64,000 nt of DNA from Entophlyctis helioformis. Its lineage: Eukaryota; Chytridiomycota; Chytridiomycetes; Chytridiales; Chytriomycetaceae. The notes under the pieces were generated by a model that was not told where the DNA came from, did not search any database, and worked only from the letters and a program-made list of their open reading frames with translations. A program made the position numbers and the translations under genes. Location: the NCBI GenBank assembly GCA_025526915.1, contig JAHLKH010000027.1:124001-188000 (forward strand), written 5' to 3'. Shown one piece after another: positions 22,204 through 32,947 of this stretch (its first letter is position 1; each line of letters opens with the position of its first letter).

Positions 22204-23917
22204 ATGACATCGGACATTGCGCCGTCTGCTGCTGCCGTTGCTGCCACCGGCTGCCACCGCTGCCACCGCTGCTGCCCCTGCCCCTGCCACGCCCGCCAAG
22301 ACGCCCGCTGCCCCCATGAAGACCCCGGCCAAGGGCACGCCCTCCACGCCCGCTGCCGGCTCGTCGGCGTCGACGGTCACCAAGACGCCCACGTCGGCGG
22401 GCCTCACCGTCGGCGACGTGCCGTCGCTGCTCGATGCCGGCGCAAAGGCGCTGGCCATGGGCAACTACGCCCTGGCCACGGACAAGCTGTCGCTGGCCTC
22501 GCAGCTCATGTGCGTCTCTCTCTCTCTGTGTCTCTCTGCCTGTATCTGTGTCTGTCTCACACGCCTGTCTCACACTCCCTCTCGCTACCATCGCCTACAA
22601 GGTCCGAAACCCACGGCCCAAAGTCCCGCGAGTGCGCACCGACGCTGTACCTGTATGGCCAGGCGCTGCTGGCCAACGCTGTGCGCAAGAACCAGGTCCT
22701 TGGCGGCGACTCGGCTGAAGAGGCCGGCGCTGCGGGCAGCTCCTCGGCCGCCGATGCGACTCGTAAGTGCCCGCCTGTCCGTCTGTCCATCGCCTGCTGT
22801 CCGCCTGTCCGCCTGGCTGGGCTTGGACGTGATCTGGTGGATGGCTCACACTCACATGTCCGACCAATGTCCGACGCTGCCATCCTCCGCACCGCCGCTG
22901 TCTGCCTCGGCTCGCAGCGTCCAAGACTGGCCACTTTGTCTTTGAGGGCGACGAGGACGACGACGACGAGGAGGACGAGGCAGAGGACGACAACGACGAC
23001 AACCAAGAGGCCGATGCGCAGGCCGATGCCGAGGATGCCGCTGCCGAGCAGCGCAACGAGGAGGACGCGGCGATTGCGCTCGAGGATCTGCAGGACGACG
23101 ACGAAGAGGCCGACGACCTCGAGATTGCCTGGGAGACGTTTGACCTTGTGCGTGTGATCTACAACGAGTCTGGCCACGCCGAGGACAAGGCCAAGCTTGG
23201 CGAGGTCCACCTTGCGCTGGGCGACGTGTCGCTCGAGTCGGGTACGCTTCCACGACACGCTGGTGTCGTACAAGGATGTGGAGATGGAGATAGCTGACCA
23301 CTCTCTCTGCCGCCTCAACACTGTGTTTGCCGCCACCTGTGCGTGCCGCTGCGACTGCAGGCAACTTTGACCAGGCCGTTGCCGACTTTGTCACGGCGGT
23401 GCGCATCAAGGAGGAGCACCTTGCGCCCGACGACCGCGAGCTGGCCGAGGCACACTACAAGCTCGCGCTCGCGCTCGAGTACTCGGAGAGCATCGAAGAC
23501 GCGATCGAGCAGGTGTCCAAGACAATGACGGTGCTGCAGGCGCATCTGGCCAAGCTCAAGGCGACGGCCGAGGCTGCTGGCCACGGCGAGACGAACGCCG
23601 ACCGCAAGGGCAAGGGCAAGGCGACCGACGCGGTGCACGCGGCCGACGATGCCGTGGGCAGGGAGATCAAGGAGGTCGAGGCGCTGCTGGCCGAGATGGG
23701 CGAGAAGATGGACGATCTGCGGGCGACGCTTGCCAAGGAGGAGCAGGACGACCAGGCGACGGGAGCGGTCGGCGGCGCGGCGGCAGCAGCAGCAGACGAG
23801 ACCAAGGCGGATGCCAAGGACGTGTCTGTGCTCGTCAAGAAGCGTGCGCACGCAGCCGACGAGCCCGCTGCGGCTGTCGACTCTCCCTCCAAGAAGGCCA
23901 AGGCGGCCTCTGAATGA
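22204..23917 (+). CDS. NASP: NASP/Hif1/Sim3-type histone chaperone (SHNi-TPR)
   Basis: Binds H3 (and CENP-A in fission yeast) before deposition. Exons 22204-22509, 22602-22762, 22918-23241 and 23361-23917. TPR1 starts ALAMGNYALATDKLSLASQL and crosses intron 1 into MSETHGPKSRECAPTLYLYG; a long acidic insert (GDEDDDDEEDEAEDD) interrupts it, as in NASP. The SHNi-TPR pair is LALGDVSLESGNFDQAVADF and the following HYKLALALEYS. A coiled segment and a basic nuclear signal (SPSKKAKAASE) end the protein. Exon 1 has one surplus base near 22240 (the total length is 3n+1), where MTSDIAPSAAAVAA changes frame into the Ala/Thr/Pro-rich leader; without it the protein is about 448 residues. Confidence 0.9.
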
Positions 23918-24077
23918 ATGCGCAGAGTTTTCTCTCATTTTTTTTTTTATTCTTGTTGGTCTTGCTGAGCAGCTCGAGTCGACAACAGCCAGCCGACCGA
24001 GCGACCTGCACATCCGCACACCACACACAGCACGACAAGAGGAGGAGGAGCAGCAGTCTAGGCGCACGACAACAGCC

Positions 24078-27000
24078 ATGCAGGTGTCGAACCACAACAA
24101 TGTCAAGATATACTCGATTACGAGTGCGTCTCGGTCGGCCATCCCCGACTGGATCGCCCGGCGCAACAAGGACAAGCTCAAGAACGACGTTGGTCCGTTG
24201 GGTGGTTTTTTTGGTCCATGGCTTGCGTTGGCTGACTGACTGACTGACTGACTGACTGACTGACTGACTGACTGACTGACTGACTGACTGACTGACTGAC
24301 TGACTGACTGACTGACTGACTGACTGACTGACTGACTGTGTTGGCTGGCATGGACATGGACATGGCATGCAGCATGGCGCAACCGCATCGAGTTGATACA
24401 GGATTTCGAGTTCCCTGAAGCATCGCTCCGTGTCAAGGCCACCCGCGACGGCAACTACATCATGGCAACGGGTGCGTCTTTGGATGCCTGCGTGCCAGTC
24501 TGTCTGTCTGCGTGCCAACATGCGTTTGTGCAACTGACACTCGCATGTCGTGCCAGGCGTGTACCAGCCGCAGATGCGGGTCTTTGAGCTGTCCCAAATG
24601 GCCATGAAGTTTGATCGGCACACTGACGCCGAGAACGTCCAGTTTGAGGTGCGATCGGTGGTGTGTGTCTGGTGTGCTGACATACAGATGTGCTGATGGC
24701 GCTACCTGGTAGATCCTGTCGGATGACTGGAGCAAGAGTGTACTGCTGCAGTCGGATCGTACGGTCGAGTTCCATACCCAGTTTGGTCTGCACTACAAGA
24801 CCCGCGTGCCCAAGGTAAGACGCCGCTGTTTGCGATCACAAGAGGGAGAGAGGAGAGCGGATAGCGGAGAGAGGAGAGATCAGGAGAGAGAAGGAGGAGA
24901 GAGGGACACAAGAACCGAGACTGACAGGCGGTGTGCACGGCACGACGACGGTTTCCAGTTTGGTCGCGATCTCAAGTACCACTACCCGTCATGCGACCTG
25001 TTTGTGGTGGGTGCGTCCAGCGATGCCTGGCGCATCAACCTGGAGCAAGGACGGTTCCTCGCGCCGCTGGCAACGGACATGCCGGCCATCAACGTGGCGG
25101 GCATCAACCCGGCGCACCAGCTGCTCGCATTCGGCGGATCGGACGGACGGCTCGAGTTCTGGGACCCGCGCGAGCGCCGGCGCATTGGCATGCTGGACGT
25201 GGGCACGGATGTCGGCAAGGCCGTCGACGCGAGCCTGCTTGACGGCGTGCCCGAGGTCACGGCCCTCGAGTTTGCGGCCGATGGCCTCACGTTTGCGGCA
25301 GGCGTGTCCAGCGGACAGGTGCTCATGTACGACTTGCGCAGACCCACGCCGCTGTTGATGAAGGACCACCAGTACGGGTATGCGATCAAGAACCTGGCGT
25401 TCCATGCGAGTGGCAATGTGCTCTCGGCCGACACCAAGATTGTCAAGATCTGGAACAAGAACGATGTAAGCGCCGTGGCTGCGTGTGGTTGCTGGTTGCC
25501 GCGTGTTGCTGTGTACGCGTGGTGGATGTGGAGAGGCATGGACTCACGCTGCATCCATGACGGGCGGGGGGATGTTCCAGGGCACCAACTTTACGTCGAT
25601 TGAGGCGCCGTTTGATATCAATGACATGTGTGTGAATGGCGACTCTGGCCTGGTGATGCTCGCCAACGAGGGCGTGCCGATCCAGACATTCTACATTCCC
25701 GCGCTCGGCCCTGCGCCGCGCTGGTGTCCGTTCCTCGACAACCTCACCGAGGAGCTCGAGGAGAATCCGTCAACGACCATTTATGACGACTACAAGTTTG
25801 TGTCACGCAAGGAGCTCACCAAGTACGTTGCCGTTGATGGGTGGAGAAAAAGGCAGTCGTGGCGCGAATGCTGACGGTTTGGTGTGGTGCACAAAACAGC
25901 CTTGGACTCGATCATCTCATTGGAACCAATGTACTCAAGGCGTACATGCACGGATTCTTTGTGGATCTGCGTCTGTATGAAAAGGTACGCAGCGACGAGT
26001 GGTGGATGACTGTGCTGCACCGAGCCCCCCGCACGAGACGGGACAGTCGCTGACCGTATCCTCCAACACACTGTTTTTGCCCGATAGGCCAAGGCGATTG
26101 CCAATCCGTTCGAGTTTGAGGAGCACAAGCGCCGCATGGTGCAGCAAAAGATTGACGAGCAGCGCAAGTCGCGCATCTCGGCCATCAAGAAGCTGCCCAA
26201 GATCAACCAGTCGCTGGCGGCCAAGCTGTCGCTGGGCGGCGGCCCGGCCGGCGGCGACGACGAGATGGACGGCATCGCGTCCGAGTCGGACGAAGACAAG
26301 CCCAAGAACAAGAACAGCCGCAAGCGCAGGAAGGAAAGGGAGATCCAGGCACTGCGATCAGCAGCGACGGCGGCCAACCCGCTCGGCGACGACCGTTTTG
26401 CTGCCCTGTTCGCCGATGCCGATTTCCAGGTCGACGAGACATCGCACGAGTACCGTCTGCACCACCCGTCCGAGGCGGCTGCACCTGCACCCACACGAAA
26501 CTTTGACCGTGTTGACGATGGCGAGGATGGCGAGGATGGCGATGATGACGGCGGCGATGACGAGTTTGCGGTTGGATACGATGCGCCGGACCCAGAGGGC
26601 AATGCATCGGACTCGGACGACGATGCCATCCGCTTTGCTCGGTTCGACAAAAAGGGCGTCAAGAGCGGGCCGGCGGTTGTCGGCATCAACTCGATCAGCG
26701 GCAAGCGGGCTGCTCGTCCCGCATTCTACGAACTCAAAGTGTGTCTTTTATTGCGCGTTGCAACCACTCATCCTCCACTGCCTCGCATGGGTGTGCACGA
26801 GACTGACCATGTGTGTGTGTGTGTGTGTGTGTGTGTCGATGTAGGATGGTGTTCATGCGGGCGATCTCCACAAGCGCGGCCGGCAGACCGGACCCAGTGT
26901 CGACGAGCGTCGCAGCAAGTCGTTTGCGGACCGTGTGCAGACCGAGGCGACGGATCCCAGCGCATCGATTGTGCGCAACGTGGCCGGCAACATGTCCATC

Positions 27001-27243
27001 ACGTTCAAGCCCAACGCCGGACGCGCAGACGACCGTGGTCGTGGTCGTGGTCGTGGCGGTCGTGGCGGGTTCGGCGAGTTTGGCGGCCGTGGCAGCCGCG
27101 CCGGACGTGGCGAAGACGACGAGGGCGGCGAGCGGTCCGAAAAGCGCGGCGTGCGTGATCTGGGACTGCGTGGCGGGCCGTCGCGTGGCCGTGGACGCGG
27201 CGGGTCGGGTGGCGGCCGTGGACGCGGCCGTGGCAGCCGATGA
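24078..27243 (+). CDS. ENP2: Nucleolar protein ENP2/NOL10 (WD40, small-subunit processome)
   Basis: Nine exons (24078-24192, 24373-24471, 24557-24648, 24713-24814, 24959-25465, 25581-25822, 25900-25984, 26088-26738, 26845-27243) give 763 residues with all junctions in frame. Family landmarks run in order: MQVSNHNNVKIYSI, RIELIQDFEFP, ILSDDWSKSVLL, FGRDLKYHYPSCDLFVVGAS, MKDHQYGYAIKNL, GPAPRWCPFLDNLTEELEEN, YDDYKFVSRKEL, LGLDHLIGTNVLKAYMHGFF, then DDRFAALFADADFQVDE. ENP2 works in 18S rRNA maturation in the nucleolus. The C-terminus is an RGG box (GRGRGRGGRGGFGEFGG and following) suited to RNA binding. Intron 1 is largely a CTGA tetranucleotide array and intron 8 carries a GT repeat. Confidence 0.96.
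24231..24338. repeat. CTGA tetranucleotide microsatellite in ENP2 intron 1
   Basis: A nearly perfect array of about 26 CTGA (GACT) units fills most of the 180-nt intron 24193-24372. It sits in the intron just before the CATGGCATGCAG acceptor and so does not affect the protein. Confidence 0.95.
26812..26836. repeat. GT dinucleotide repeat in ENP2 intron 8
   Basis: About 12 GT units lie 8 bases before the TAG acceptor (26843-26844) of the last ENP2 intron. Confidence 0.9.
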
Positions 27244-27351
27244 TGAGCAGTGCGTACACAATACATGGAATGCCAGCACGGCTGGATGGCAAGAGAAGGG
27301 ATGGGGTGGAATAGGGAATGTATTGAAATGCAAGGCGTCATGTACAAGCCG

Positions 27352-28388
27352 TCACCGCTTGAGGCCCAGGGTTTCCTGTGGATGCACAGCGGTGAGCAGA
27401 CGAGCATAGCAAGACAAGGGCAGGCCAGGGAAGAGGGACGCACATGGACCTTGTCCTGGATGTTGGCAAACTCGACATCGTCAATGGGCGTGAACGAGAT
27501 GAGATGGCGCGAGTCCTTGTCAAAGAGGATGGCCTCGGACGACGACATTTGCGCACACTGGGCAGCGAGTCTGGCAAAGTACGATCGCTCCTGCTTGAAC
27601 CTGTCCAAGCGCGATGCGATGTCAGTTTACACATGCGTGTGAGTTGTGGACATTGGCGTGGACATTGGCGTGGACATGGCGTACGTGCGGTATGCGTCAA
27701 CGTTTGAGCAGGCGGGCTCTTGCAGCGCCGACATGGCCGACTCCCTGAAGGAGGCCTTGACGTAGTGCAGCACGTGGGCGATCAGGTCCTTGCCGGGCCG
27801 CCAGTGGGGGAACTGGTGGTCGAGCGTGAAGACGCCGTCGCCGTCGATGAGCGGGTGGAAGACGTTTGTGATGAAGCGGATGCCGGGCATGGACGCCGGG
27901 TAGTCGGGCGGGATGTCGATGATGAATTTGAAGACGGCCTCTTTGTAGAAGCCGCGGTGGATGAACATTGTGGCGTGCCACACTGCCGGGGGTGGGTTGG
28001 GGTGGGCGACGGTGGCCATGTGGAGGTGAGCATGTGCGTAGTCGCTGCTTGCAGGCAGCCAGCCTGCGCAGGTGGCAGCGAGGGGCAGCAGCCAGCCAGC
28101 AGCGTACCGTCCATGTTGGTGGGATCTGGGATGACATAGACGCCAGACGGGCACACCTGCGGGCTGCGCAGGTTCTTGCTGCAGGGATGCGGTGTTGTGG
28201 GGGGTTGCAGAGTGCGGGTGAGTGCACGGGGAAGGGCAGGCGGTGCACAGGCACGGCGGCCACAACGGCACCAAGGCAACAAGGCAGCAAGGCAGGCAGC
28301 GGTGCACGCACTACTCGATAAGCAGCTGGTAGCGACGCAGCAGGCTGGCGGCCTGCTCCGACGGCGCACTCGATGCCAGCGGGGCCAT
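27352..28388 (-). CDS. AKTIP: AKTIP/FTS-like catalytically inactive E2 variant
   Basis: Five exons (28312-28388, 28108-28178, 27685-27982, 27450-27600, 27352-27375) give 206 residues with all junctions in frame. The UBC fold reads RRYQLLIEYKNL, PSGVYVIPDPTNMD, GFYKEAVFKFIIDIP, then DYPASMPGIRFITNVFHPLI. The HPN active-site region is replaced by HPLIDGDGVFTLDHQFPHW, with no catalytic Cys, as in AKTIP. In animals AKTIP joins Hook proteins and FHIP to link vesicles to dynein; a similar transport role is inference. Last exon is only 24 nt (ETLGLKR and stop). The gene is convergent with ENP2 (108 bp apart) and divergent from SSS1. Confidence 0.85.
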
Positions 28389-28562
28389 TTCCACTTTCCA
28401 CGCCAACCAACACCAAATTCCAGCCCGTAAGTGGACGGTCTGTGGTCTGTGGTGGTGTGGCGGCGCAGAGCAGCGCCTTCATATACGGGCGTGCTGGTGT
28501 ACTGCTGGCATACTGCTGGCATACTACTGACACACACACACACACACTGCGACACAGCAGCC

Positions 28563-29274
28563 ATGGACTCGCTCACCGAACTGCTCGACGGCCCGCGCAA
28601 CTTTGCAAAGGACAGCATCCAGCTCATCAACCGCTGCACCAAGCCCGACAGACGAGGTGCGTCTGTGTGTGTGTGTCTGCCAATATGAGAGTGCCTCTGA
28701 GTGCATGTGCCTGTGTGTGCCTGGCTGGCTGTCTGCCGAGCGAGTGTGTGTGCGCATGCGTGTGAGGGCAGCAGCAGCAGCAACAGCAGCAACGGGCAGC
28801 AGCAGCAGCCAACAGAGGGAACACCAAAGGAGGCGTTTGCGTGCAGCCACGCCGCCGGCAGTCTCCTGGCCTGTCGCTCTCTTGGCCTCGCTCTCCTGGC
28901 CTGTCGCTCTCTTGGCCGCTCTGCAGGACCAGCACACACACAGCACACACATAGCACACTCGCACTCTACACTACCACACTCTACACTCTACACTACCAC
29001 CACTCACCAACACTCACACTCTGCCAACACACACTCTGCCAACACACAGAGTTTGTCAAGATCACGCAGGCCATCGGCATGGGCTTCATCCTCATGGGCT
29101 TCATCGGCTTCTTTGTCAAGCTGATCCACATCCCCATCAACAACATCATTGTGTGCGTGGTTGGTGTCTGTCTGTCATTGCATCTGTCTGTGTGTTTGCC
29201 TGTCTGCTCTCTCACTTACTCTCCCTCACAACTCACACCTCGCCTCTTCCCCCTCCTGCAGCGGCGCCGCATAA
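28563..29274 (+). CDS. SSS1: Sec61 gamma subunit (Sss1) of the ER translocon
   Basis: Three exons (28563-28656, 29050-29152, 29262-29274) give 69 residues. The amphipathic cytosolic helix ends [14 protein letters not shown], the invariant CxKPDxxEF clamp motif, and the tail anchor [20 protein letters not shown] runs to INNIIVGAA. Sss1 closes and stabilises the Sec61 channel. Intron 1 (393 nt) is large for such a tiny gene and full of short CA/CTG runs; the last exon is 13 nt and is fixed by the VGAA ending. Confidence 0.96.
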
Positions 29275-29318
29275 TCACTTTCATAATCTCGGGTGGATTT
29301 CCACGAATGAATTCGCTG

Positions 29319-29373
29319 TTCGAAATGTGCAATTCGAAATGTGCAATTCGACATTCGACATTCGACATTCGAG
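29319..29373 (+). promoter_or_regulatory. Direct repeats upstream of PRPP synthetase
   Basis: Two perfect copies of TTCGAAATGTGCAA (29319-29332, 29333-29346) are followed by three to four TTCGACA units (29347-29373). They lie 76-130 bp before the PRPP synthetase ATG, in a 174-bp gap after SSS1, so a role as factor-binding sites is plausible but untested. Confidence 0.45.
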
Positions 29374-29448
29374 ATCACTCAATTTTGTTTTTTGCAAAAC
29401 GTTGCCAACAACCACCACAACCACACACATCTGCACTCTCACACACAC

Positions 29449-30886
29449 ATGCTCGACCTCGTGCCGTCCGTCGTCCGCCCGCCGTCCACCACCAACAGCA
29501 TCAAGATTTTCGCTGGCAACTCGCACGTTGACTTTGCGAGGCTCGTGGCAAAGTGCGTCTGCCTATATCTGCCATGTCTACCTGTGTCTACCTGTGTCTG
29601 TCATGTCGACGTCCACGTCTACCAACGTCCATGTTGGCCTGCTCGAATGGCGTGCTGACCGCCGTCGCTTTGTCATCGCTCCGCTCCCTTCCAGGCGGCT
29701 GGGCCTTGAACTGGCAAAGTGCGTGGTCGTCAAGTACTCGAACCAGGAAACGTCCGTCACCATCGGAGAGTCGGGTGCGTCCGTGTGCTGCCCATGCCAT
29801 GCCATGCATGCCTCGCTCTCTCCTCTCTCGCTCTCTGCCCATCCCGTCTGCCTTGCCCATCCGTGCTGTGAACCTCGTCTGGGCTCGTGCCTGTCCCCGT
29901 GCCCATTTTCTTCATCGCTCAGCTTGGCACATGTCAATGCCTTGGATGGCCTTGGGTGGCCTTGGATGGCCTTGACGATCAGGCTTGGTTCACACGCACA
30001 CAATCCATCTTGAGCACCATCGGACTGACGGACCGACGGACCAACTCCATCTGCCCCCGCCCATCGCTCAGTCCGTGACGAGGATGTCTTCATTGTCCAG
30101 TCGGGCTGCGGCGAGATCAACGACAACCTCATGGAGCTGCTGATCATGATCAATGCCTGCAAGTCGGCCTCGGCTCGCCGCATCACTGCCGTCATCCCTT
30201 GCTTCCCCTACGCCCGCCAGGACAAAAAGGACAAGTCCCGCGCTCCCATCACCGCAAAGCTCGTCGCAAACATGCTCACCGTCGCCGGCGCCAACCACGT
30301 CATCACCATGGACCTCCACGCCTCGCAGATCCAGGGCTTCTTCAACATCCCCGTCGACAACCTGTACGCTGAGCCGTCCACGCTCAAGTACATCCGCGAC
30401 CAGATCGAGGACTACAAGAGCATCGTCATTGTCTCGCCAGATGCCGGCGGTGCCAAGCGCGCCACGGCCATTGCCGACAAGCTCGACGTGGACTTTGCGC
30501 TCATCCACAAGGAGCGCAAAAAGGCCAACGAGGTCTCGCGCATGATCCTTGTCGGCGACGTGCGCGGCCGGCCCTGCATCCTGGTCGATGACATGGCCGA
30601 CACGTGCGGCACGCTCGGCCTCGCCGCCAAGGTGCTCATGGACAACGGTGCCACCAAGGTCTACGCCATGGTCACGCACGCCGTGCTCTCGGGCAAGGCC
30701 ATTGGCGTCATCAACTCGAGCGCGCTCACCAGCGTCATCGTCACCAACACCATCCCGCACGAGGACAAGAAGCTCCTGTGCCCCAAGCTCGACACCATCG
30801 ACATCTCGTCCACATTCGCCGAAGCCATCCGCCGCACACACAACGGAGAGAGCATCTCCTATCTCTTCAACTACGTTCCCAACTGA
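29449..30886 (+). CDS. PRS1: Ribose-phosphate pyrophosphokinase (PRPP synthetase)
   Basis: Makes PRPP from ribose-5-phosphate and ATP for purine, pyrimidine, His, Trp and NAD synthesis. Exons 29449-29552, 29695-29774 and 30072-30886 give 332 residues in frame. Key motifs: [16 protein letters not shown]-like [33 protein letters not shown], the flexible loop [41 protein letters not shown] and the PRPP-binding loop [12 protein letters not shown]. No regulatory insert is present, so it is the short class. Closely resembles animal PRPS1 throughout. Confidence 0.97.
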
Positions 30887-31549
30887 TCTGGCATCACTGG
30901 TCAACGCCGCACGGTCTCGCTTTTCTATTCACACCCGCTCGCTTGTGGCTTGACGTACGCACGCGCGTGCATGCCATCTGCCTACCCACACGACTAACTT
31001 GCAGGCATCCGTGCAACTGCACACACACACACACCTTTTTTAAAACTACGAAAACCAACAAATATCATCCTTCTACTCTGCAGTCCCTGTCTCCTGTCGC
31101 TGTCTTGTCGGTTTGTTGGTGTTTTGCTGGGGTTGGGAAGCTCTAGACCACACAGACCCAGACACAGACCCAGACACAGACAGAGGCGCGGACACACACT
31201 TGCAGATGATGGATCGCGTTTGTAGGAGCGGTTGGAACCCCCCTCTCTTCTTGTACCTATTACTATGTTACCCGCCATGTAATCTGGAGGATACCCGATA
31301 CAATAAAGCAATGCTTCATGCGACAGCGGCTGATCTCTCGGTACGATCGTGTCGGCTTGTGCATGGACAGAGTGTCACGTGAATTGTCACGTGACCCGGT
31401 TGATATCCGTTGATTTCCAACATCGACTTGCCGGATCGACCTTTCACGTCACACACTTGTAGGCGGCATGCTCGTTGATGCACGCCGTCCGCTGGCCGTC
31501 CATGCAGACTGCTGACTCTGTGCTATGCAGGCCTTTTTATTCGGTTGGC
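30887..31549. other. Intergenic region between PRPP synthetase and EFM4
   Basis: About 660 bp. It holds a GACCCAGACACA repeat (31150-31180), an AATAAA signal at 31302-31307 on the plus strand, two E-box palindromes (listed separately) and a pyrimidine-rich stretch before the EFM4 start. I see no gene in it. Confidence 0.6.
31375..31394. promoter_or_regulatory. Tandem TCACGTGA palindromes upstream of EFM4
   Basis: Two identical TCACGTGA octamers (31375-31382 and 31387-31394) lie 12 bp apart, about 156-175 bp before the EFM4 ATG. TCACGTGA is the classical E-box of bHLH factors such as Cbf1 and Pho4 in fungi. A third copy lies at 53896-53903 upstream of the thioesterase gene. Binding is inference. 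Confidence 0.5.
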
Positions 31550-32660
31550 ATGTCGGAAACTCAAGTGCCTGCAGCGGTCGAGCCGGCACCGTCCAAGCTC
31601 GGCACCAAGGACTAGTGAGTGCACCACAGATGGTCGTCATGTTGCCGTTGCTGCCGCTGCTGCTGGGCAGAGAAAGGCGGCAGCATGGACCATCAGACAG
31701 ACACTCACACTTGGACATGCACACACTGGTTGTGTGGCCAGCTGGGACAAGGTGTACGAGGTCGAGGTCGACAACTTTGACGACCACGGCGACAAGGGCG
31801 AGGTCTGGTTCGGCGAAACGTCTGTCGACAAGATGATCGAATGGGTACGCTGTCTGTCTGTGTGTCTGTGTCTGTGTGTCTGTCTGTCCTCCAACACAAC
31901 CACCAACACTTGCAATGGCATGCTGGACAGGTGCGCAAGAACTGGGCGGACAAGGCTGACCCGATCATCGACCTTGGCTGCGGCAACGGCCACCTGCTGT
32001 TCGAGCTTGTGAGTCTGTGGCTGCCGAGCGGTGTGCTGCAGTTGCGGGTGGCTGACTGGCCGAGCGATGGATGGATGGATTGGTTGGGGTGGACAGAGAG
32101 ATCTCGGGTACAGCGATCTGGTAGGCGTCGACTACTCTGCCAAGGCCATCGAGCTGGCAGTCAAGATCGCAGCCGACACTGCAGCAGCCACGGGTGCCGA
32201 GTCCGAGCTCGAGTCCGAGTCCGAGACGGCCGACAGCGACAGCGAGAGTGGCAGCAAGCACCAGCGGTCGGATGTGCCGATCGCGTTCGAGGTGCTGGAT
32301 ATCCTTTCTGTGGATGATATTGAAGGCCGCCAGTCGGTGGCTGGTCGGCGACGCGCCAACCACGCCGGTGTGTACGGGCTTGCGCTCGACAAGGGCACAT
32401 ACGATGCCATCTCGCTCACGGCGACCGACGAGTCAGCGCGCCATCCAACGGCAGTGTACGTGGACACTGTGGCGCTGATGCTGCGGGCCGGTGGCGTGCT
32501 GCTGATCACGTCGTGCAACTGGACCGAGCCGGAGCTGGTGGCAAGGTTCGAGTCGCGCTTTGAGTTTGCCGGCCGTGTCAAGTATCCAGTGTTCAAGTTT
32601 GGCGGCGTGGTTGGGCAGACCATCACGACGATTGCGCTCAAGCGTCGCAGCGATGTGTAG
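31550..32660 (+). CDS. EFM4: EFM4/METTL10-type eEF1A lysine methyltransferase
   Basis: Four exons (31550-31614, 31742-31844, 31931-32008, 32097-32660) give 269 residues in frame. The start motif SKLGTKDYWDKVYEVEVDNF and EVWFGE is diagnostic of EFM4, and the SAM-binding motif I is IIDLGCGNGHLL. Motif SLTATDE and the terminal strand block (GGVLLITSCNWTEPEL) complete the seven-strand fold. The enzyme methylates a lysine of elongation factor eEF1A. A Ser/Glu/Asp-rich insert (about residues 110-130) is unusual. The last 93 codons are duplicated in inverted orientation at the left edge of the window. Confidence 0.94.
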
Positions 32661-32947
32661 GCAGGAAGAATGAATAGAGTGGCATCGCTGTATCCGTCTT
32701 GGTGTGCCTGCGTTTGGAGGCTGGATGCTCTGGAGCCAACAGCCATCCGTTTGTTGTTTGTTTCCATTGTGCCGTGTGTGGGGGATCTCGGCTGAAATGC
32801 TCTTGGCATTCGGCTGCATCTTGCTCCTGTTTCGGTCAACATTGGATTCTGCCCGTCTTGCAACTCTATCGCACTCGCTGCTCTCTCCTCGCGACAAACA
32901 CCGAACCAACACGACCCAGCCGACCAACCAACCCAACACAACGCACA

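Noticed and set aside
24231..24338. CTGA array as telomere, CRISPR or satellite
   Set aside because: It is a simple tetranucleotide repeat within a well-defined intron of ENP2; unit and setting fit neither telomeres nor CRISPR.
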